The notes beneath the pieces are model-generated. The model was not told the DNA's origin. It did no database searches and was given only the letters and a program-made list of their open reading frames with translations. This document shows, in pieces, positions 25,641 to 35,036 of a DNA stretch of 64,000 nucleotides. Each line of letters opens with the position of its first letter. Within the stretch, counting starts at the first letter, position 1. Source of the DNA: JAXGRD01 sp040766105 (GTDB taxonomy: Bacteria; Bacillota; Clostridia; Peptostreptococcales; Anaerovoracaceae); NCBI GenBank assembly GCA_040766105.1, contig JAXGRD010000002.1, positions 1 through 64,000 of the forward strand, given 5' to 3'. Both the position numbers and the translations under genes were made by a program.

Positions 25641-26945
25641 ATGAATATGGTCGATATCATTCAAAAAAAGAGAGACGGACAAAAGCTTTCTAAAGAAGAG
25701 ATATACTATTTTATTGAAAATTACACAAATGGTAGTATTCCCGATTATCAGGCTTCGGCTTTTCTAATGGCCGTGTATTTCAGTAAGATGGATGAGGACG
25801 AGACCTTTTATCTTACTGATGCCATTAAAGAATCGGGGGATGTGATTGACCTATCTTCAATTCCCGGTATAAAAGTGGACAAGCACAGCACCGGCGGTGT
25901 TGGAGATAAGACCACTTTGATTGTCGCGCCCATAGCCGCAGCCACAGGCGTTCCCATTGCCAAAATGAGCGGAAGGGGTCTTGGTTTCACAGGAGGAACC
26001 ATAGATAAACTGGAATCCATTCCCGGTTTTCACACGGAACTATCCCCGGATGGCTTTATGGAGCGTGTAAGGGCGGATGGTATTGCTGTCATCGGACAGT
26101 CTGCACAGATTGCCAAAGCTGACAAATTGCTGTACTCCCTCAGAGATGTGACAGCTACCATGGAAAACACCAGTCTGATAGCTTCCAGTGTAATGAGCAA
26201 GAAGCTGGCGGCTGGTAGCGATGCGATTTTGTTGGATGTTAAGTGCGGTTCCGGGGCGTTTATGAACTCCTTAGAGGAAGCGGAGTCCCTCAGTGACCTC
26301 ATGGTTCGGATCGGAAACAATGCAGGAAGGCAAACGGTAGCGGTTATTACAGATATGTCTCAGCCTTTGGGAAGAGCCATCGGTAATGCCTTGGAAGTGA
26401 TAGAATCCATCGAAGTGCTAAAGGGAAAAGGTCCGGATGATATCCTGGAATTATCCATATTCCTCTCCGGCATGATGATTTACATGGGAGGAAAGGCAGA
26501 CAGTCCTGAAGAGGGAAGAGAAGTAGCTAAGGGAGTATTAGAGGACGGAAGCGCCCTTAATTCCTTTAGGAAGCTTGTGAAGGGACAAGGCGGAAATCCG
26601 CTGGTCATCGATGATTACTCTTTATTCCCACAGCCACACCATGAATCACAAGTGGTTTCTGATAAAAAAGGTTATGTAAACGAGATAAAGACCAATAATT
26701 TGGGTAAGGTTTCTCAAAAGGTAGGTGCCGGACGTGTTGTAAAAGGGGATTCCCTGGACTTAAGCGCAGGCATGTTGCTCCATAAAAAAAGAGGCGACCA
26801 GGTACAGGAAGGTGAATGCCTTGCTGTTCTATACGGAAATAACTTGGAGAAGTTACAATCAGCCATAACGGAATGTAGAAATTCCTTTGTAATAGGGGAA
26901 GCACCTCCTAAGGAGGGCTCCATCATTAAAAAGATCATACGTTGA
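25641..26945 (+). CDS. pdp: pyrimidine-nucleoside phosphorylase
   Basis: A 434-residue nucleoside phosphorylase of the thymidine/pyrimidine family. KHSTGGVGDKTTL near residue 82 is the phosphate-binding signature, MSGRGLGFTGGTIDKLESIPG the substrate helix, and KKLAAGSDAILLDVKCGSGAFM the conserved core. The C-terminal domain has the LHKKRGDQVQEGE segment. It splits pyrimidine nucleosides with phosphate to give free base and (deoxy)ribose-1-phosphate for salvage. RBS GAGGTG; nine bases after the polysaccharide operon with no terminator between, so it may be read from the same transcript. Confidence 0.9.
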   Translation: MNMVDIIQKKRDGQKLSKEEIYYFIENYTNGSIPDYQASAFLMAVYFSKMDEDETFYLTDAIKESGDVIDLSSIPGIKVDKHSTGGVGDKTTLIVAPIAAATGVPIAKMSGRGLGFTGGTIDKLESIPGFHTELSPDGFMERVRADGIAVIGQSAQIAKADKLLYSLRDVTATMENTSLIASSVMSKKLAAGSDAILLDVKCGSGAFMNSLEEAESLSDLMVRIGNNAGRQTVAVITDMSQPLGRAIGNALEVIESIEVLKGKGPDDILELSIFLSGMMIYMGGKADSPEEGREVAKGVLEDGSALNSFRKLVKGQGGNPLVIDDYSLFPQPHHESQVVSDKKGYVNEIKTNNLGKVSQKVGAGRVVKGDSLDLSAGMLLHKKRGDQVQEGECLAVLYGNNLEKLQSAITECRNSFVIGEAPPKEGSIIKKIIR

Positions 26946-26965
26946 TCGGATTTAGGAGGTAAAAG

Positions 26966-27433
26966 ATGAAAAAGATCGTTTTAATATCCCATTGTGTGTT
27001 GAATCCTTTCTGTGAGTTGCCCAAAGCGCCTGATGATTTGCGCAAGCCTATCCTTGATATAGCTGTAGAGAAAGAATGGGGAATTGTGCAACTGCCCTGT
27101 CCGGAACTCTCCTATCAATCCCTTGAAAGAGCATCTATCTATCCCGGCGATGAGGAAGCAAAACCCTATGAGACATACTGCAAGGACTTGTTAAAGCCTC
27201 TTATTAAAAACATTGAAGAATACAAAAAACATGATATAAAAATCGTCGGTATCATCGGCATTGATACCAGCCCATCCTGTAGTGTAGCCGATAAAGAGGC
27301 CATCATGATGAAGTTACTCAACCGAGAATTAGATGAGATGGGTTTGGTTGATATTCCAAGAGCAGATATGCCCGTAAATGAAGAAGGGGATAAAGAAACC
27401 TTTTTAGAGGACTTGCAAAAGTGGGGAGTCTGA
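26966..27433 (+). CDS. TudS-related (DUF523-like) putative desulfidase
   Basis: A 155-residue protein with three cysteine motifs in the order known for the TudS/DUF523 group: SHCVLNP (C10), QLPCPEL (C45) and DTSPSCSV (C105). In TudS, three such cysteines hold an unusual iron-sulfur cluster that removes sulfur from thiouracil. The spacing here fits the shorter clostridial branch, in which activity has not been shown as far as I know. RBS TAGGAGGTAAAAG. Its neighbour is a pyrimidine-nucleoside phosphorylase, which would fit a role in clearing thiolated bases; that link is inference. Confidence 0.75.
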   Translation: MKKIVLISHCVLNPFCELPKAPDDLRKPILDIAVEKEWGIVQLPCPELSYQSLERASIYPGDEEAKPYETYCKDLLKPLIKNIEEYKKHDIKIVGIIGIDTSPSCSVADKEAIMMKLLNRELDEMGLVDIPRADMPVNEEGDKETFLEDLQKWGV

Positions 27434-27488
27434 TGTAAAATACAGATGAACTGGTCCATAAGTTCCGAACCTTTTTGGGGGCAAATAA

Positions 27489-29957
27489 ATGAAATTTCTT
27501 AACAGAAAGATTTTACCTTTCTTTTTGGTGCTGATAATGATAGCGTCTGTTTTCGGGACGCTATCTTTTATTGCGCCTTTGGAAGTTACGGCCGCTACCA
27601 CAACGGGGGTAGTTAACGACGGACCATTAAATGTGCGAAGTGGACCGGGCACAAATTACAGTGTTATCGGAAGCCTGTATAAGGGAAATACGGTAACGGT
27701 TACGGCAACGGCCACCGGGACTGACGGAGACAAGTGGCATAAGATTACGTACAGTAGCTCGAAAACCGGCTATGTTTCAGCAAAATATATAACCCTAAAA
27801 ACGACAACCACCCCGAAGGATACGTACACTGCCTACTCTCCGAAGAAGCAGGGAGTGACTCTCACCAGCATGACAGTACGAAAAACCGCGTCTACAAGTG
27901 CGACATCCATTGGCACTTTCAAAAGTGGAATCACATTAAAGCTGGATGGTTTGTATACCACCTCTTCCGGTGTGAAATGGTATCGTGTCTACACCAACGG
28001 ACAGACCGGGTATATCTTAGAAAAGGATGTAAAGTTGGGAACTAGCGGAACAACATCTACTAGTACATCCTATGTGGCTTATTCACCCAAAAAGCAGGGA
28101 GTGACTCTCACCAGCATGACAGTACGAAAAACCGCGTCTACAAGTGCGACATCCATTGGCACTTTCAAAAGTGGAATCACATTAAAGCTGGATGGTTTGT
28201 ATACCACCTCTTCCGGTGTGAAATGGTATCGTGTCTACACCAACGGACAGACCGGGTATATCTTAGAAAAGGATGTAAAGTTGGGAACTAGCGGAACAAC
28301 ATCTACTAGTACATCCTATGTGGCTTATTCACCCAAAAAGCAGGGAGTGACTCTCACCAGCATGATAGTACGAAAAACGGCATCGACAAGTGCCGCATCC
28401 ATTGGCACTTTCAAAAGTGGGATCACATTAAAGCTGGATGGTTTGTATATCACTGCGACCGGAGTGAAATGGTACCGCGTCTACACCAACGGTCAGATCG
28501 GATATATCTTAGAAAAGGATGTGAAGCTGGCGACAGCCACAACGGCTGCAGCAACCTATGTAGCCTATTCCCCCAAGAAGTTGGGTGTAACCTTAACGGC
28601 GATGACGGTGAGAAAAACGGCATCGACAAGTGCCGCATCCATTGGCACTTTCAAAAGTGGGATCACATTAAAGCTGGATGGTTTGTATACCACCTCTTCC
28701 GGTGTGAAATGGTATCGTGTCTACACCAACGGTCAGATCGGATATATTCTAGAAAAGGATGTAAAACTCTCGACATCTACTACTGCAACCTATACTGGCT
28801 ATTCCCCGAAAAAGTTGGGAGTGACTCTCACCAGCATGACAGTGCGAAAAACAGCTTCGGAAACCGCATCTCCAATCGGAACATTTAAGAGTGGAATAGT
28901 TCTTAAACTGGATGGTCTATATACCACAGCAGCAGGTGTGAAATGGTATCGTGTCTATACCAATGGCCAAACCGGGTATATTCTAGCAGAGGACATCAGT
29001 TTCTCAGGAATTGTAACAGATGATGAATTTGAAGCAATGCTGACGAAGCAGAACTTCCCCGCAAGCTACAAACCGTATTTGCGCAATCTTCACAAGATCC
29101 ATCCCACCTGGACGTTTACCGCCCAGCATACGGGGGTATCTTGGAGTACGGTGCAGACCAAGGAGCAGAGACTGGGGAATAATTTAGTGGAACCCAGTGT
29201 TCCTGATTCCTGGAAGTCGAAAAAGGCCGGCGCATATAACTCCAGCACAAAGCAGTACACTATATTTGACGGAAGATGGATTCAGGCGGCGGACCATGTC
29301 ATTGCATACTACATGGACCCGAGGAATTTCCTCAACGAAAATGAGATTTTCCAATTCATGGATCATAAGTACTATACATCCATGTCCAAGAAGGAATATA
29401 TCGGCAAGATTGTAAGCGGAAGTTTCATGAATTCATCCACCTATATCGACAGTCTGTATAATGCCGGGTACACATCCAAAGTCAATCCCAACGTCCTTGC
29501 TGCCATGGTAATCATGGAACAGGGATGGGGTGGCAGTCCACTTTCTTCCGGAAAGTTTCCCGGATATATCGGGTACTACAATCACTTTAACATTGGTGCC
29601 TACACTGCAGGCGGGATGACAGCTATTGAAAGAGGCCTTTGGTGGGCAAAGGGTGCCGGTGTCGGAGCAACATCCTATGGCAGACCATGGAACAGCATTG
29701 AGCGTTCCTTATCCGGCGGAGTGCAGTTCTATGCCCAGGACTATGTGACAAAAAACCAGAACACATACTATTTGAAGAAGTTCAATGTAATGAATGGAGC
29801 CGATCGAGTGGCAACCCACGAATATATGACAAACGTGCAAGGAGCCTATGGGGAAGGCTCTCTGCTGAAAAAGGCATATGTATCTGTTGAAGCACCCTTG
29901 GTCTTCCGAATACCGGTATATACAAACATGCCCTCAACAGTTGCACCGAAACCATAA
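27489..29957 (+). CDS. secreted SH3b-repeat N-acetylglucosaminidase (GH73-like)
   Basis: An 822-residue exported cell-wall hydrolase. Signal peptide to about residue 36 (VTAATTTG), one classical bacterial SH3 domain (LNVRSGPGTNYSVIGSL, ~40-100), five tandem SH3-like repeats of 78-82 residues (~115-510; each with MTVRKTAS, GTFKSGI, LKLDGLY, KWYRVYTNGQ), and a C-terminal glucosaminidase domain (~520-790) with VLAAMVIMEQGWGG, the likely catalytic Glu near 676. SH3b modules bind peptidoglycan; the enzyme cuts GlcNAc-MurNAc bonds during growth or separation. The first two repeats are identical in DNA over about 270 bases. Confidence 0.85.
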   Translation: MKFLNRKILPFFLVLIMIASVFGTLSFIAPLEVTAATTTGVVNDGPLNVRSGPGTNYSVIGSLYKGNTVTVTATATGTDGDKWHKITYSSSKTGYVSAKYITLKTTTTPKDTYTAYSPKKQGVTLTSMTVRKTASTSATSIGTFKSGITLKLDGLYTTSSGVKWYRVYTNGQTGYILEKDVKLGTSGTTSTSTSYVAYSPKKQGVTLTSMTVRKTASTSATSIGTFKSGITLKLDGLYTTSSGVKWYRVYTNGQTGYILEKDVKLGTSGTTSTSTSYVAYSPKKQGVTLTSMIVRKTASTSAASIGTFKSGITLKLDGLYITATGVKWYRVYTNGQIGYILEKDVKLATATTAAATYVAYSPKKLGVTLTAMTVRKTASTSAASIGTFKSGITLKLDGLYTTSSGVKWYRVYTNGQIGYILEKDVKLSTSTTATYTGYSPKKLGVTLTSMTVRKTASETASPIGTFKSGIVLKLDGLYTTAAGVKWYRVYTNGQTGYILAEDISFSGIVTDDEFEAMLTKQNFPASYKPYLRNLHKIHPTWTFTAQHTGVSWSTVQTKEQRLGNNLVEPSVPDSWKSKKAGAYNSSTKQYTIFDGRWIQAADHVIAYYMDPRNFLNENEIFQFMDHKYYTSMSKKEYIGKIVSGSFMNSSTYIDSLYNAGYTSKVNPNVLAAMVIMEQGWGGSPLSSGKFPGYIGYYNHFNIGAYTAGGMTAIERGLWWAKGAGVGATSYGRPWNSIERSLSGGVQFYAQDYVTKNQNTYYLKKFNVMNGADRVATHEYMTNVQGAYGEGSLLKKAYVSVEAPLVFRIPVYTNMPSTVAPKP
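27846..28900 (+). repeat. five tandem SH3b-coding repeats, period 246/246/240/234 bp
   Basis: The repeat unit starts AAGCAGGGAGTGACTCTC and recurs at 27846, 28092, about 28338, 28578 and 28812. The unit 27846-28091 is identical to 28092-28337, and identity at this offset continues to about 28365. Units three to five have diverged. This indicates a recent duplication or gene conversion within the gene. Confidence 0.9.
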
Positions 29958-29968
29958 AAGGGGATAAC

Positions 29969-30583
29969 ATGAAAAAATACTTATCCATATTGCTCATAGG
30001 AATCATCTTCCTCTTCCCAATCATCAGCTACGGCGCGGATGCGCAGGTAGCCGTGGACGGTACTACCGTCAAGGTCGGCGAAGAAAGCGTAATCACCGTG
30101 ACTTATACGGGAGAGAACATCGGGCGTGTCAGTGGAATTTTGGAATACGACACATCCGTGCTTTCCTATGTGTCCGGCGGAAGTAGCGAAGGAGATGCTG
30201 GTGCAGTCCAGTTAAAGAGGGCCGGAACGGGAGAGCCCATCGTTTTCCAGCTAAAGTTTAAGGCGGTGAAGGAAGGCTCTACTTCCATAAAGGTCAATAC
30301 CTATGAGGCATATGATTTGGACGAACAGCCCATGGGGACGCCTGCCGGAGAAGAGGATATTCAGATTACGGCTGAGAAAGCTACAGATCCCGGAGAGGAA
30401 GCTCCTGTAGACAATCCGGAAGAAGACCCGGGGCAAGAGAATCCCATGGAAGGGGACGACCCAGCGGAAGACGAAAAAGATGACATGAGTACTCTATATT
30501 TCCTCATTGGTGGAATACTGTTGGTGCTCATCATCATGATTATCGCCTTAGCGGTTCGAAAGAAGAGCAATAGCGAGAAATAG
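29969..30583 (+). CDS. membrane-anchored cohesin-like domain protein
   Basis: A 204-residue exported protein. Signal peptide MKKYLSILLIGIIFLFPIIS, then a cohesin-type beta-sandwich at ~25-135 (VGEESVITVTYTGENIGRVSGILEYDTSVLSYV ... IVFQLKFKAV), an acidic proline-rich spacer (~138-170), a transmembrane helix (TLYFLIGGILLVLIIMIIALAV) and a short basic tail. Cohesin-like folds are known for binding dockerins, but isolated ones occur in many clostridial envelope proteins; I see no dockerin here. It starts 11 bases after the glucosaminidase and is probably cotranscribed, suggesting a cell-wall role. Confidence 0.7.
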   Translation: MKKYLSILLIGIIFLFPIISYGADAQVAVDGTTVKVGEESVITVTYTGENIGRVSGILEYDTSVLSYVSGGSSEGDAGAVQLKRAGTGEPIVFQLKFKAVKEGSTSIKVNTYEAYDLDEQPMGTPAGEEDIQITAEKATDPGEEAPVDNPEEDPGQENPMEGDDPAEDEKDDMSTLYFLIGGILLVLIIMIIALAVRKKSNSEK

Positions 30584-30606
30584 TTGTGTGAAATTGAAAA
30601 AAACCC

Positions 30607-30636
30607 TTGTATAGGGTGGCGGCACTGTGATATAAT
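30607..30636 (+). promoter_or_regulatory. sigma-A promoter of rpmB
   Basis: TTGTAT, 18-base spacer, TATAAT, about 70 bases before the L28 start. Confidence 0.65.
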
Positions 30637-30704
30637 GCCATTTGTTCGCGAAGAAATTATGCAAGAAGCTTAAGATAAAAGAATTGGAAAAGGAGGTGCG
30701 GCAG

Positions 30705-30896
30705 ATGTCAAGAAAATGTGAAGTTTGTGGAAAAGGCCAAGTGTCCGGAAATAATGTTTCCCACTCCAACAGACATACCAGAAGAAAGTGGAATGCTAAC
30801 ATTCAGACGGTGAGAATCGATGATGATGGCAGAGTAAGAAAAGCAAACGTTTGTACCAGATGTATCAGGTCTAACAAAATAAACCGCGCCATCTAG
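30705..30896 (+). CDS. rpmB: 50S ribosomal protein L28
   Basis: A 63-residue basic protein beginning SRKCEVCGKGQVSGNNVSHSN, with two zinc-ribbon cysteine pairs (CEVCGK and CTRCIR), the C+ form of L28. The ATG at 30705 follows AAAGGAGGTG; the longer in-frame upstream stretch belongs to the leader. A strong promoter lies upstream and a hairpin terminator right after the stop, so it is mostly a single-gene unit. Confidence 0.97.
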   Translation: MSRKCEVCGKGQVSGNNVSHSNRHTRRKWNANIQTVRIDDDGRVRKANVCTRCIRSNKINRAI

Positions 30897-30908
30897 TAAC
30901 AAAAAATA

Positions 30909-30940
30909 TTCTGTGCCTGATTCCGGGCACGGAATTTTTA
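30909..30940 (+). terminator. terminator after rpmB
   Basis: TTCTGTGCC pairs with GGCACGGAA (one G-U), 8-base loop, followed by TTTTTA. Confidence 0.8.
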
Positions 30941-30956
30941 TTTAGAGAGGAATGAC

Positions 30957-31364
30957 ATGGAAGTTTATACGGTCACAACCAGTTTAGGCAGTATACAAAT
31001 AACGAAGAATGCCATTGCCAAGTTGATCGTGGATGCAGTAAATGAGTTTGACGGCAGGGTCTTGTTGAGCACCCACAAGGGTAAAATCGCACCTTTCGTC
31101 CAGAGACGCAGCTCGACCGATGCAAACCCCCATATGGAAATCACCTTTGACGAAGAAGCCATCAACATTCGAATCTATGTGGTGATTAGATTTGGAACCA
31201 GTATCACCAGAGTTACCAACCGCTTAATTGAACAAATCCATGAGAGCATTACCAAGGTAACGGGTAAAGCACCTGACAGTGTTGCCATCGTTGTAGCGGG
31301 AACGATTTCCAAGAACATTAAACGGCGAAATATCGAGGTTAAGAGACAATATGACAGTGAGTAA
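30957..31364 (+). CDS. Asp23/Gls24 family (DUF322) envelope stress response protein
   Basis: A 135-residue protein with the Asp23/Gls24 pattern: YTVTTSLGSIQITKNAIAKLIVDAV, a conserved beta-alpha core IRIYVVIRFGTSI and a C-terminal helix. Members are small cytoplasmic or membrane-associated proteins; the one encoded near rpmB is broadly conserved in Bacillota. In many relatives a fatty-acid kinase FakA/DAK gene comes next, but here recG overlaps the last 14 bases. Confidence 0.85.
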   Translation: MEVYTVTTSLGSIQITKNAIAKLIVDAVNEFDGRVLLSTHKGKIAPFVQRRSSTDANPHMEITFDEEAINIRIYVVIRFGTSITRVTNRLIEQIHESITKVTGKAPDSVAIVVAGTISKNIKRRNIEVKRQYDSE

Positions 31365-33357
31365 GCTGAAAGGAGTCGGTCCGAAGAAGGCCTCTGCTTT
31401 GGAGAAGATGGGTGTCGTTTCTTTGATAGACCTTCTCTATCTCTTCCCCAGAGACTATCAGGACAGACGAAACATTACGCCGATAGGACAGTTGGAACCG
31501 GGTGAAGCTGCACTGGTGCTCGGAACTGTCCAGCGGGTTCAGAAAGACGGGTATCGACGCGGAAGAAAACAAGTCCTTCGTCTCATCATTGAGGATGCAA
31601 GCTCCGGGATGGAGGTTGTGTTTTTTAATGCCGGATTTTTGGCAGGAAACTTCAAAAGGGGGGAAGAACTCTTTTTCTACGGGAAGCCGACCATAAATCA
31701 GAACAAGCTGCAGATGGTTCATCCAGAATTCAGCTCAGCCGACGGAATCAAGGGGATTCTTCCCATATATCCTCTCACCAAAGGAATTTCTCAAAACGAA
31801 ATGCGCAAGTGGCAACGAGAAATTGTGCCAATGGTGGAGAGTGTTGTGGATGTGCTTCCTCCCAAGCTGGCAGAGGAAAACAATCTCTGTCCATTGCAGT
31901 ATGCCCTAAAGAATATCCATTTTCCCATGGGACCGGAAGAGCTGCGACAGGCCAAGTATCGATTCATCTTTGAAGAGCTGTTTATCTTGGCGTTGGGGCT
32001 GGTCATGATGAAGAAGAGAGACGAAAAGGGGATCTCATTTGCAGCCGGAGAAGCCATCGGGGAGTTTGTCGGTAAGTTGTCCTTTCCCCTTACGGGGGCA
32101 CAGAAAAGAGTGCTGGACGAAATACAGAGGGATATGGAGAGTGATCTTCCCATGAATCGCTTAATCCAAGGGGATGTAGGCTCCGGGAAAACCGTCCTTG
32201 CGGCCGCTGCTCTGTATAAGGCAGTTAAAAGCGGTTTTCAGGGGGCTTTTATGGCTCCGACGGAATTGCTCATGAGACAGCATTACGAAAGCCTGAGAGC
32301 GTCTTTTGCACCTCTGGGGGTGCAGGTTGCATTTCTATCGGGAAGCATGACCGGAGGAGAAAAAAACAAGACATTAGAAATGTTGGAAAAGGGAGAGATT
32401 GACATATTGGTTGGCACCCATGCCATGATCCAGCCGACGGTGAAGTTTCATAGATTGGGTCTGGTTGTCACTGATGAGCAACATCGGTTTGGCGTCAACC
32501 AGAGAGTGAGCCTTTACAAAAAGGGAGAATATCCCGATGTGTTGGTTATGTCTGCCACACCCATCCCCAGGACGTTGGCGGCAGTGATATACGGGGATAT
32601 GGATGTCTCTGTGGTGGATGAACTTCCTCCGGGAAGACAGGCAATTCGCACCAAGGCTGTAGGAACGGGGGCAAGAGAAAAGGTCTATCGCTTTGTTTCG
32701 GAAGAAATTGAGAAGGGTAGACAGGCATATGTGGTCGCTCCCCTCATAGACGAGTCCGAGAGTTTGGACGTGAAATCGGCTACAGAAATATTTGAAGAGC
32801 TTCGTCATAAATTCAGGAAATATAGGGTTGCTTTGCTCCATGGAGAATTGAAGCAGGCGGAAAAAGATGCAATCATGGAGCGATTTTATGGCGGCGAGAT
32901 AGATATTCTGGTGGCTACGGTGGTCATTGAAGTGGGGATTGATGTTCCCAATGCTACGGTCATGGTAATCGAGAATGCGGAGCGATTTGGACTGGCACAG
33001 TTGCATCAATTGCGCGGCCGGGTAGGACGGGGAAGAGAGCAGTCGTACTGCGTCCTCATAACAGAAGCAGCAGGGGATATTGCCAAAGAAAGAGCGAAAA
33101 TTATGGCAGAGAGCACCGACGGCTTTTTCATTGCGGAGAAGGATTTGGAGCTGCGAGGGCCGGGAGAGATCTTTGGGCATAGACAGCACGGCATTCCCGA
33201 CATGATTTTAGCCGACCTGGTGAAGCACATGGATATTATGGAGAAGGTGAGAGGGGAAGCTATTGGGATTCTTTCGGAAGATCCCGGACTTGAAGGGGAA
33301 GAATTGCAACCTCTACGACAAAAGGTAGAGAAATTAATAGGAGCAGGAGTGTTATGA
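31351..33357 (+). CDS. recG: ATP-dependent DNA helicase RecG
   Basis: A 668-residue RecG, close to the family length. The N-terminal wedge/OB domain (to ~160) contains the FPRDYQDRR motif. The helicase core has Walker A GDVGSGKT near residue 274, DEQHRFGV (DEQH box), SATPIPRT, and motif VI LRGRVGRG. The C-terminal TRG region follows (LELRGPGEIFGHRQHG). RecG reverses stalled replication forks and moves Holliday junctions. It overlaps the Asp23-like gene and its stop overlaps rsmD (ATGA). Confidence 0.95.
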   Translation: MTVSKLKGVGPKKASALEKMGVVSLIDLLYLFPRDYQDRRNITPIGQLEPGEAALVLGTVQRVQKDGYRRGRKQVLRLIIEDASSGMEVVFFNAGFLAGNFKRGEELFFYGKPTINQNKLQMVHPEFSSADGIKGILPIYPLTKGISQNEMRKWQREIVPMVESVVDVLPPKLAEENNLCPLQYALKNIHFPMGPEELRQAKYRFIFEELFILALGLVMMKKRDEKGISFAAGEAIGEFVGKLSFPLTGAQKRVLDEIQRDMESDLPMNRLIQGDVGSGKTVLAAAALYKAVKSGFQGAFMAPTELLMRQHYESLRASFAPLGVQVAFLSGSMTGGEKNKTLEMLEKGEIDILVGTHAMIQPTVKFHRLGLVVTDEQHRFGVNQRVSLYKKGEYPDVLVMSATPIPRTLAAVIYGDMDVSVVDELPPGRQAIRTKAVGTGAREKVYRFVSEEIEKGRQAYVVAPLIDESESLDVKSATEIFEELRHKFRKYRVALLHGELKQAEKDAIMERFYGGEIDILVATVVIEVGIDVPNATVMVIENAERFGLAQLHQLRGRVGRGREQSYCVLITEAAGDIAKERAKIMAESTDGFFIAEKDLELRGPGEIFGHRQHGIPDMILADLVKHMDIMEKVRGEAIGILSEDPGLEGEELQPLRQKVEKLIGAGVL

Positions 33358-33890
33358 GAATCATTGCAGGTAACAACAAGGGCAGAAAACTAAATACGCC
33401 AAGGGACAATCAGGTTCGTCCCACAACAGACAAGGTGAAAGAAGCCCTGTTTTCCATTATTCAAAACCATGTTTACGGTGCAGTAGTCTGCGACCTATTT
33501 GCCGGAACCGGCACCTTGGGATTGGAAGCTTTGAGCAGGGGTGCCACAAGATGCTATTTTGGTGATCATGCCGGTGAAAGTGTCAAACTGGTAAAGGACA
33601 ATGTTGCACTTTGCAAGGAAGAACGGAACGCAATCATTGTCCACGGTGACTTCCTGCGCACCTTGGATCGGATAGATGAAAAGGTGGATATCTTCCTTTT
33701 GGATCCCCCCTATGACAAAGATCTCTTGGAAAAGGCTATTATTGCCATTGATGAAAAGGGATTGCTTGCCAAGGATGGCATTGTGGTAGCGGAACATACC
33801 AAGGATGTTGTTCTTCCCGAAACCTTGGGAGGCTTGGAAAAAAAGAAAGAGAAACGGTACGGTACAGTTGTACTTTCCATATTCATGTGA
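33354..33890 (+). CDS. rsmD: 16S rRNA (guanine(966)-N2)-methyltransferase
   Basis: A 178-residue SAM methyltransferase: start MRIIAGNNKGRKLNTPRDNQVRPTTDKVKEALF-type opening of RsmD, motif I DLFAGTGTLGLEALSRGA and catalytic DPPY (LLDPPYDKD) near residue 122. It methylates G966 of 16S rRNA in the assembled small subunit. Its start overlaps the recG stop; coaD comes next, a common order. Confidence 0.93.
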   Translation: MRIIAGNNKGRKLNTPRDNQVRPTTDKVKEALFSIIQNHVYGAVVCDLFAGTGTLGLEALSRGATRCYFGDHAGESVKLVKDNVALCKEERNAIIVHGDFLRTLDRIDEKVDIFLLDPPYDKDLLEKAIIAIDEKGLLAKDGIVVAEHTKDVVLPETLGGLEKKKEKRYGTVVLSIFM

Positions 33891-33928
33891 TAAAATATTT
33901 TCAGTTATTGTACGGGAGGCTAGATTTT

Positions 33929-34420
33929 ATGAACAAAGCACTTTACGCCGGATCTTTCGATCCATTGACTTGCGGTCATTTGGATTTGATATTGAGGGCA
34001 GCAAAGATCTGTGAGGTTTTGGTCGTGGGAGTTATTGAGAACCCATCCAAAACCCCTTGTTTTACCGTCGAGGAACGAAAAAAGCTAATTGAGGAGTCTA
34101 CGGAAGGTCTTTGCAATGTAAAGGTTGTTTCCTTTTCAGGATTGTTGGCGGACTATGTAAACAAAAATGGTTTTACCGCCGTCATTAGAGGTCTTCGTGG
34201 GAATATGGATTTTGAGTATGAGATACAGATGGCGCAGATGAATGCCCGTCTCTATGAAGGTAAGGTAGAGACCATCTTCCTTATGACAAATCCAAGTTAC
34301 TCATTTATAAGTTCCAGCATGGCTAAGGAAGTCCACTCCCTAGGTGGAAGCATCGATGGACTGGTCCCAAATGCTGTTTTAGAAATGATGAATCAAAAGT
34401 TGTCTTTGCAGGAGGTTTGA
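33929..34420 (+). CDS. coaD: phosphopantetheine adenylyltransferase
   Basis: A 163-residue nucleotidyltransferase. ALYAGSFDPLTCGHLDLI holds the (T/H)xGH motif; VIRGLRGNMDFEYE and the signature SYSFISSSMAKEV follow. It makes dephospho-CoA from 4'-phosphopantetheine and ATP. The ATG at 33929 is preferred over one at 33887 because GGGAGG lies 11 bases upstream and the protein then starts at the family position. Confidence 0.95.
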   Translation: MNKALYAGSFDPLTCGHLDLILRAAKICEVLVVGVIENPSKTPCFTVEERKKLIEESTEGLCNVKVVSFSGLLADYVNKNGFTAVIRGLRGNMDFEYEIQMAQMNARLYEGKVETIFLMTNPSYSFISSSMAKEVHSLGGSIDGLVPNAVLEMMNQKLSLQEV

Positions 34421-34421
34421 A

Positions 34422-35036
34422 ATGAAAGTACTGGAATTACTGGAAGAAATCGAAGAGATTGTTGATACCGCCTCAGGGTTTCCGCTTACCGGAAAAATCA
34501 TGGTTGACGGAACAGAATTGTTGGAAATCGTGAAGGAAATCCGTACAGAACTTCCCGACGAAATACAGCAGGCCCAGTGGATCAAGAATGAAAGAGACCG
34601 TATTTTGGGAGAAGCCAAGAGCGAGTATCAAGCCGTCATCAATGATGCCAAGAGACAGGCAGAGGACCTGATTGACAACGATGACATCATGGTCAAAGCC
34701 AAGAATCGAGCTGAAGAGTTGATGCGCGTCACAGAAGACAACATTCGTCAGCTTAAGATGAGCACATACGACTATGTAGATGGTATCTTGTTCGACTTCC
34801 AGGAGAAGATGGATGAGCTATCTGCTACCTACTTCACCGATATGTTCAATAAGCTGGAGACCACGTTTAACGAAGTGAATGTTACCCTTGCTTCCAACAG
34901 AGATGAAATCAAGGAAATGGCATATAAGACTTCCATGAACATCGATGACAAAAACGAAGCAATGCCAACCATTGAGAAAGCACACATTGCCCCTCATGAT
35001 GAAAATGAGGACGAAGAGGACTACGGAGAAGAGTGA
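34422..35036 (+). CDS. coiled-coil protein of the coaD-tmcAL locus (ATP synthase subunit B/H-like)
   Basis: A 204-residue acidic, mostly helical protein with no membrane segment. Residues ~55-125 form a long charged helix (RDRILGEAKSEYQAVINDAKRQAEDLI) like those annotated as V-ATPase subunit H or DivIVA-like; no V-ATPase genes are nearby. The tail is very acidic (ENEDEEDYGEE). It starts one base after coaD ends and overlaps tmcAL. Proteins like this are found between these genes in many clostridia; I know of no function. Confidence 0.6.
   Translation: MKVLELLEEIEEIVDTASGFPLTGKIMVDGTELLEIVKEIRTELPDEIQQAQWIKNERDRILGEAKSEYQAVINDAKRQAEDLIDNDDIMVKAKNRAEELMRVTEDNIRQLKMSTYDYVDGILFDFQEKMDELSATYFTDMFNKLETTFNEVNVTLASNRDEIKEMAYKTSMNIDDKNEAMPTIEKAHIAPHDENEDEEDYGEE

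Noticed and set aside
27434..27488. c-di-AMP riboswitch ahead of the glucosaminidase
   Set aside because: Only 55 bases separate it from the preceding gene, too short for that riboswitch.
27846..28900. CRISPR array
   Set aside because: The repeats are 234-246 bases, in frame and encode SH3b modules; no short repeat-spacer pattern is present.
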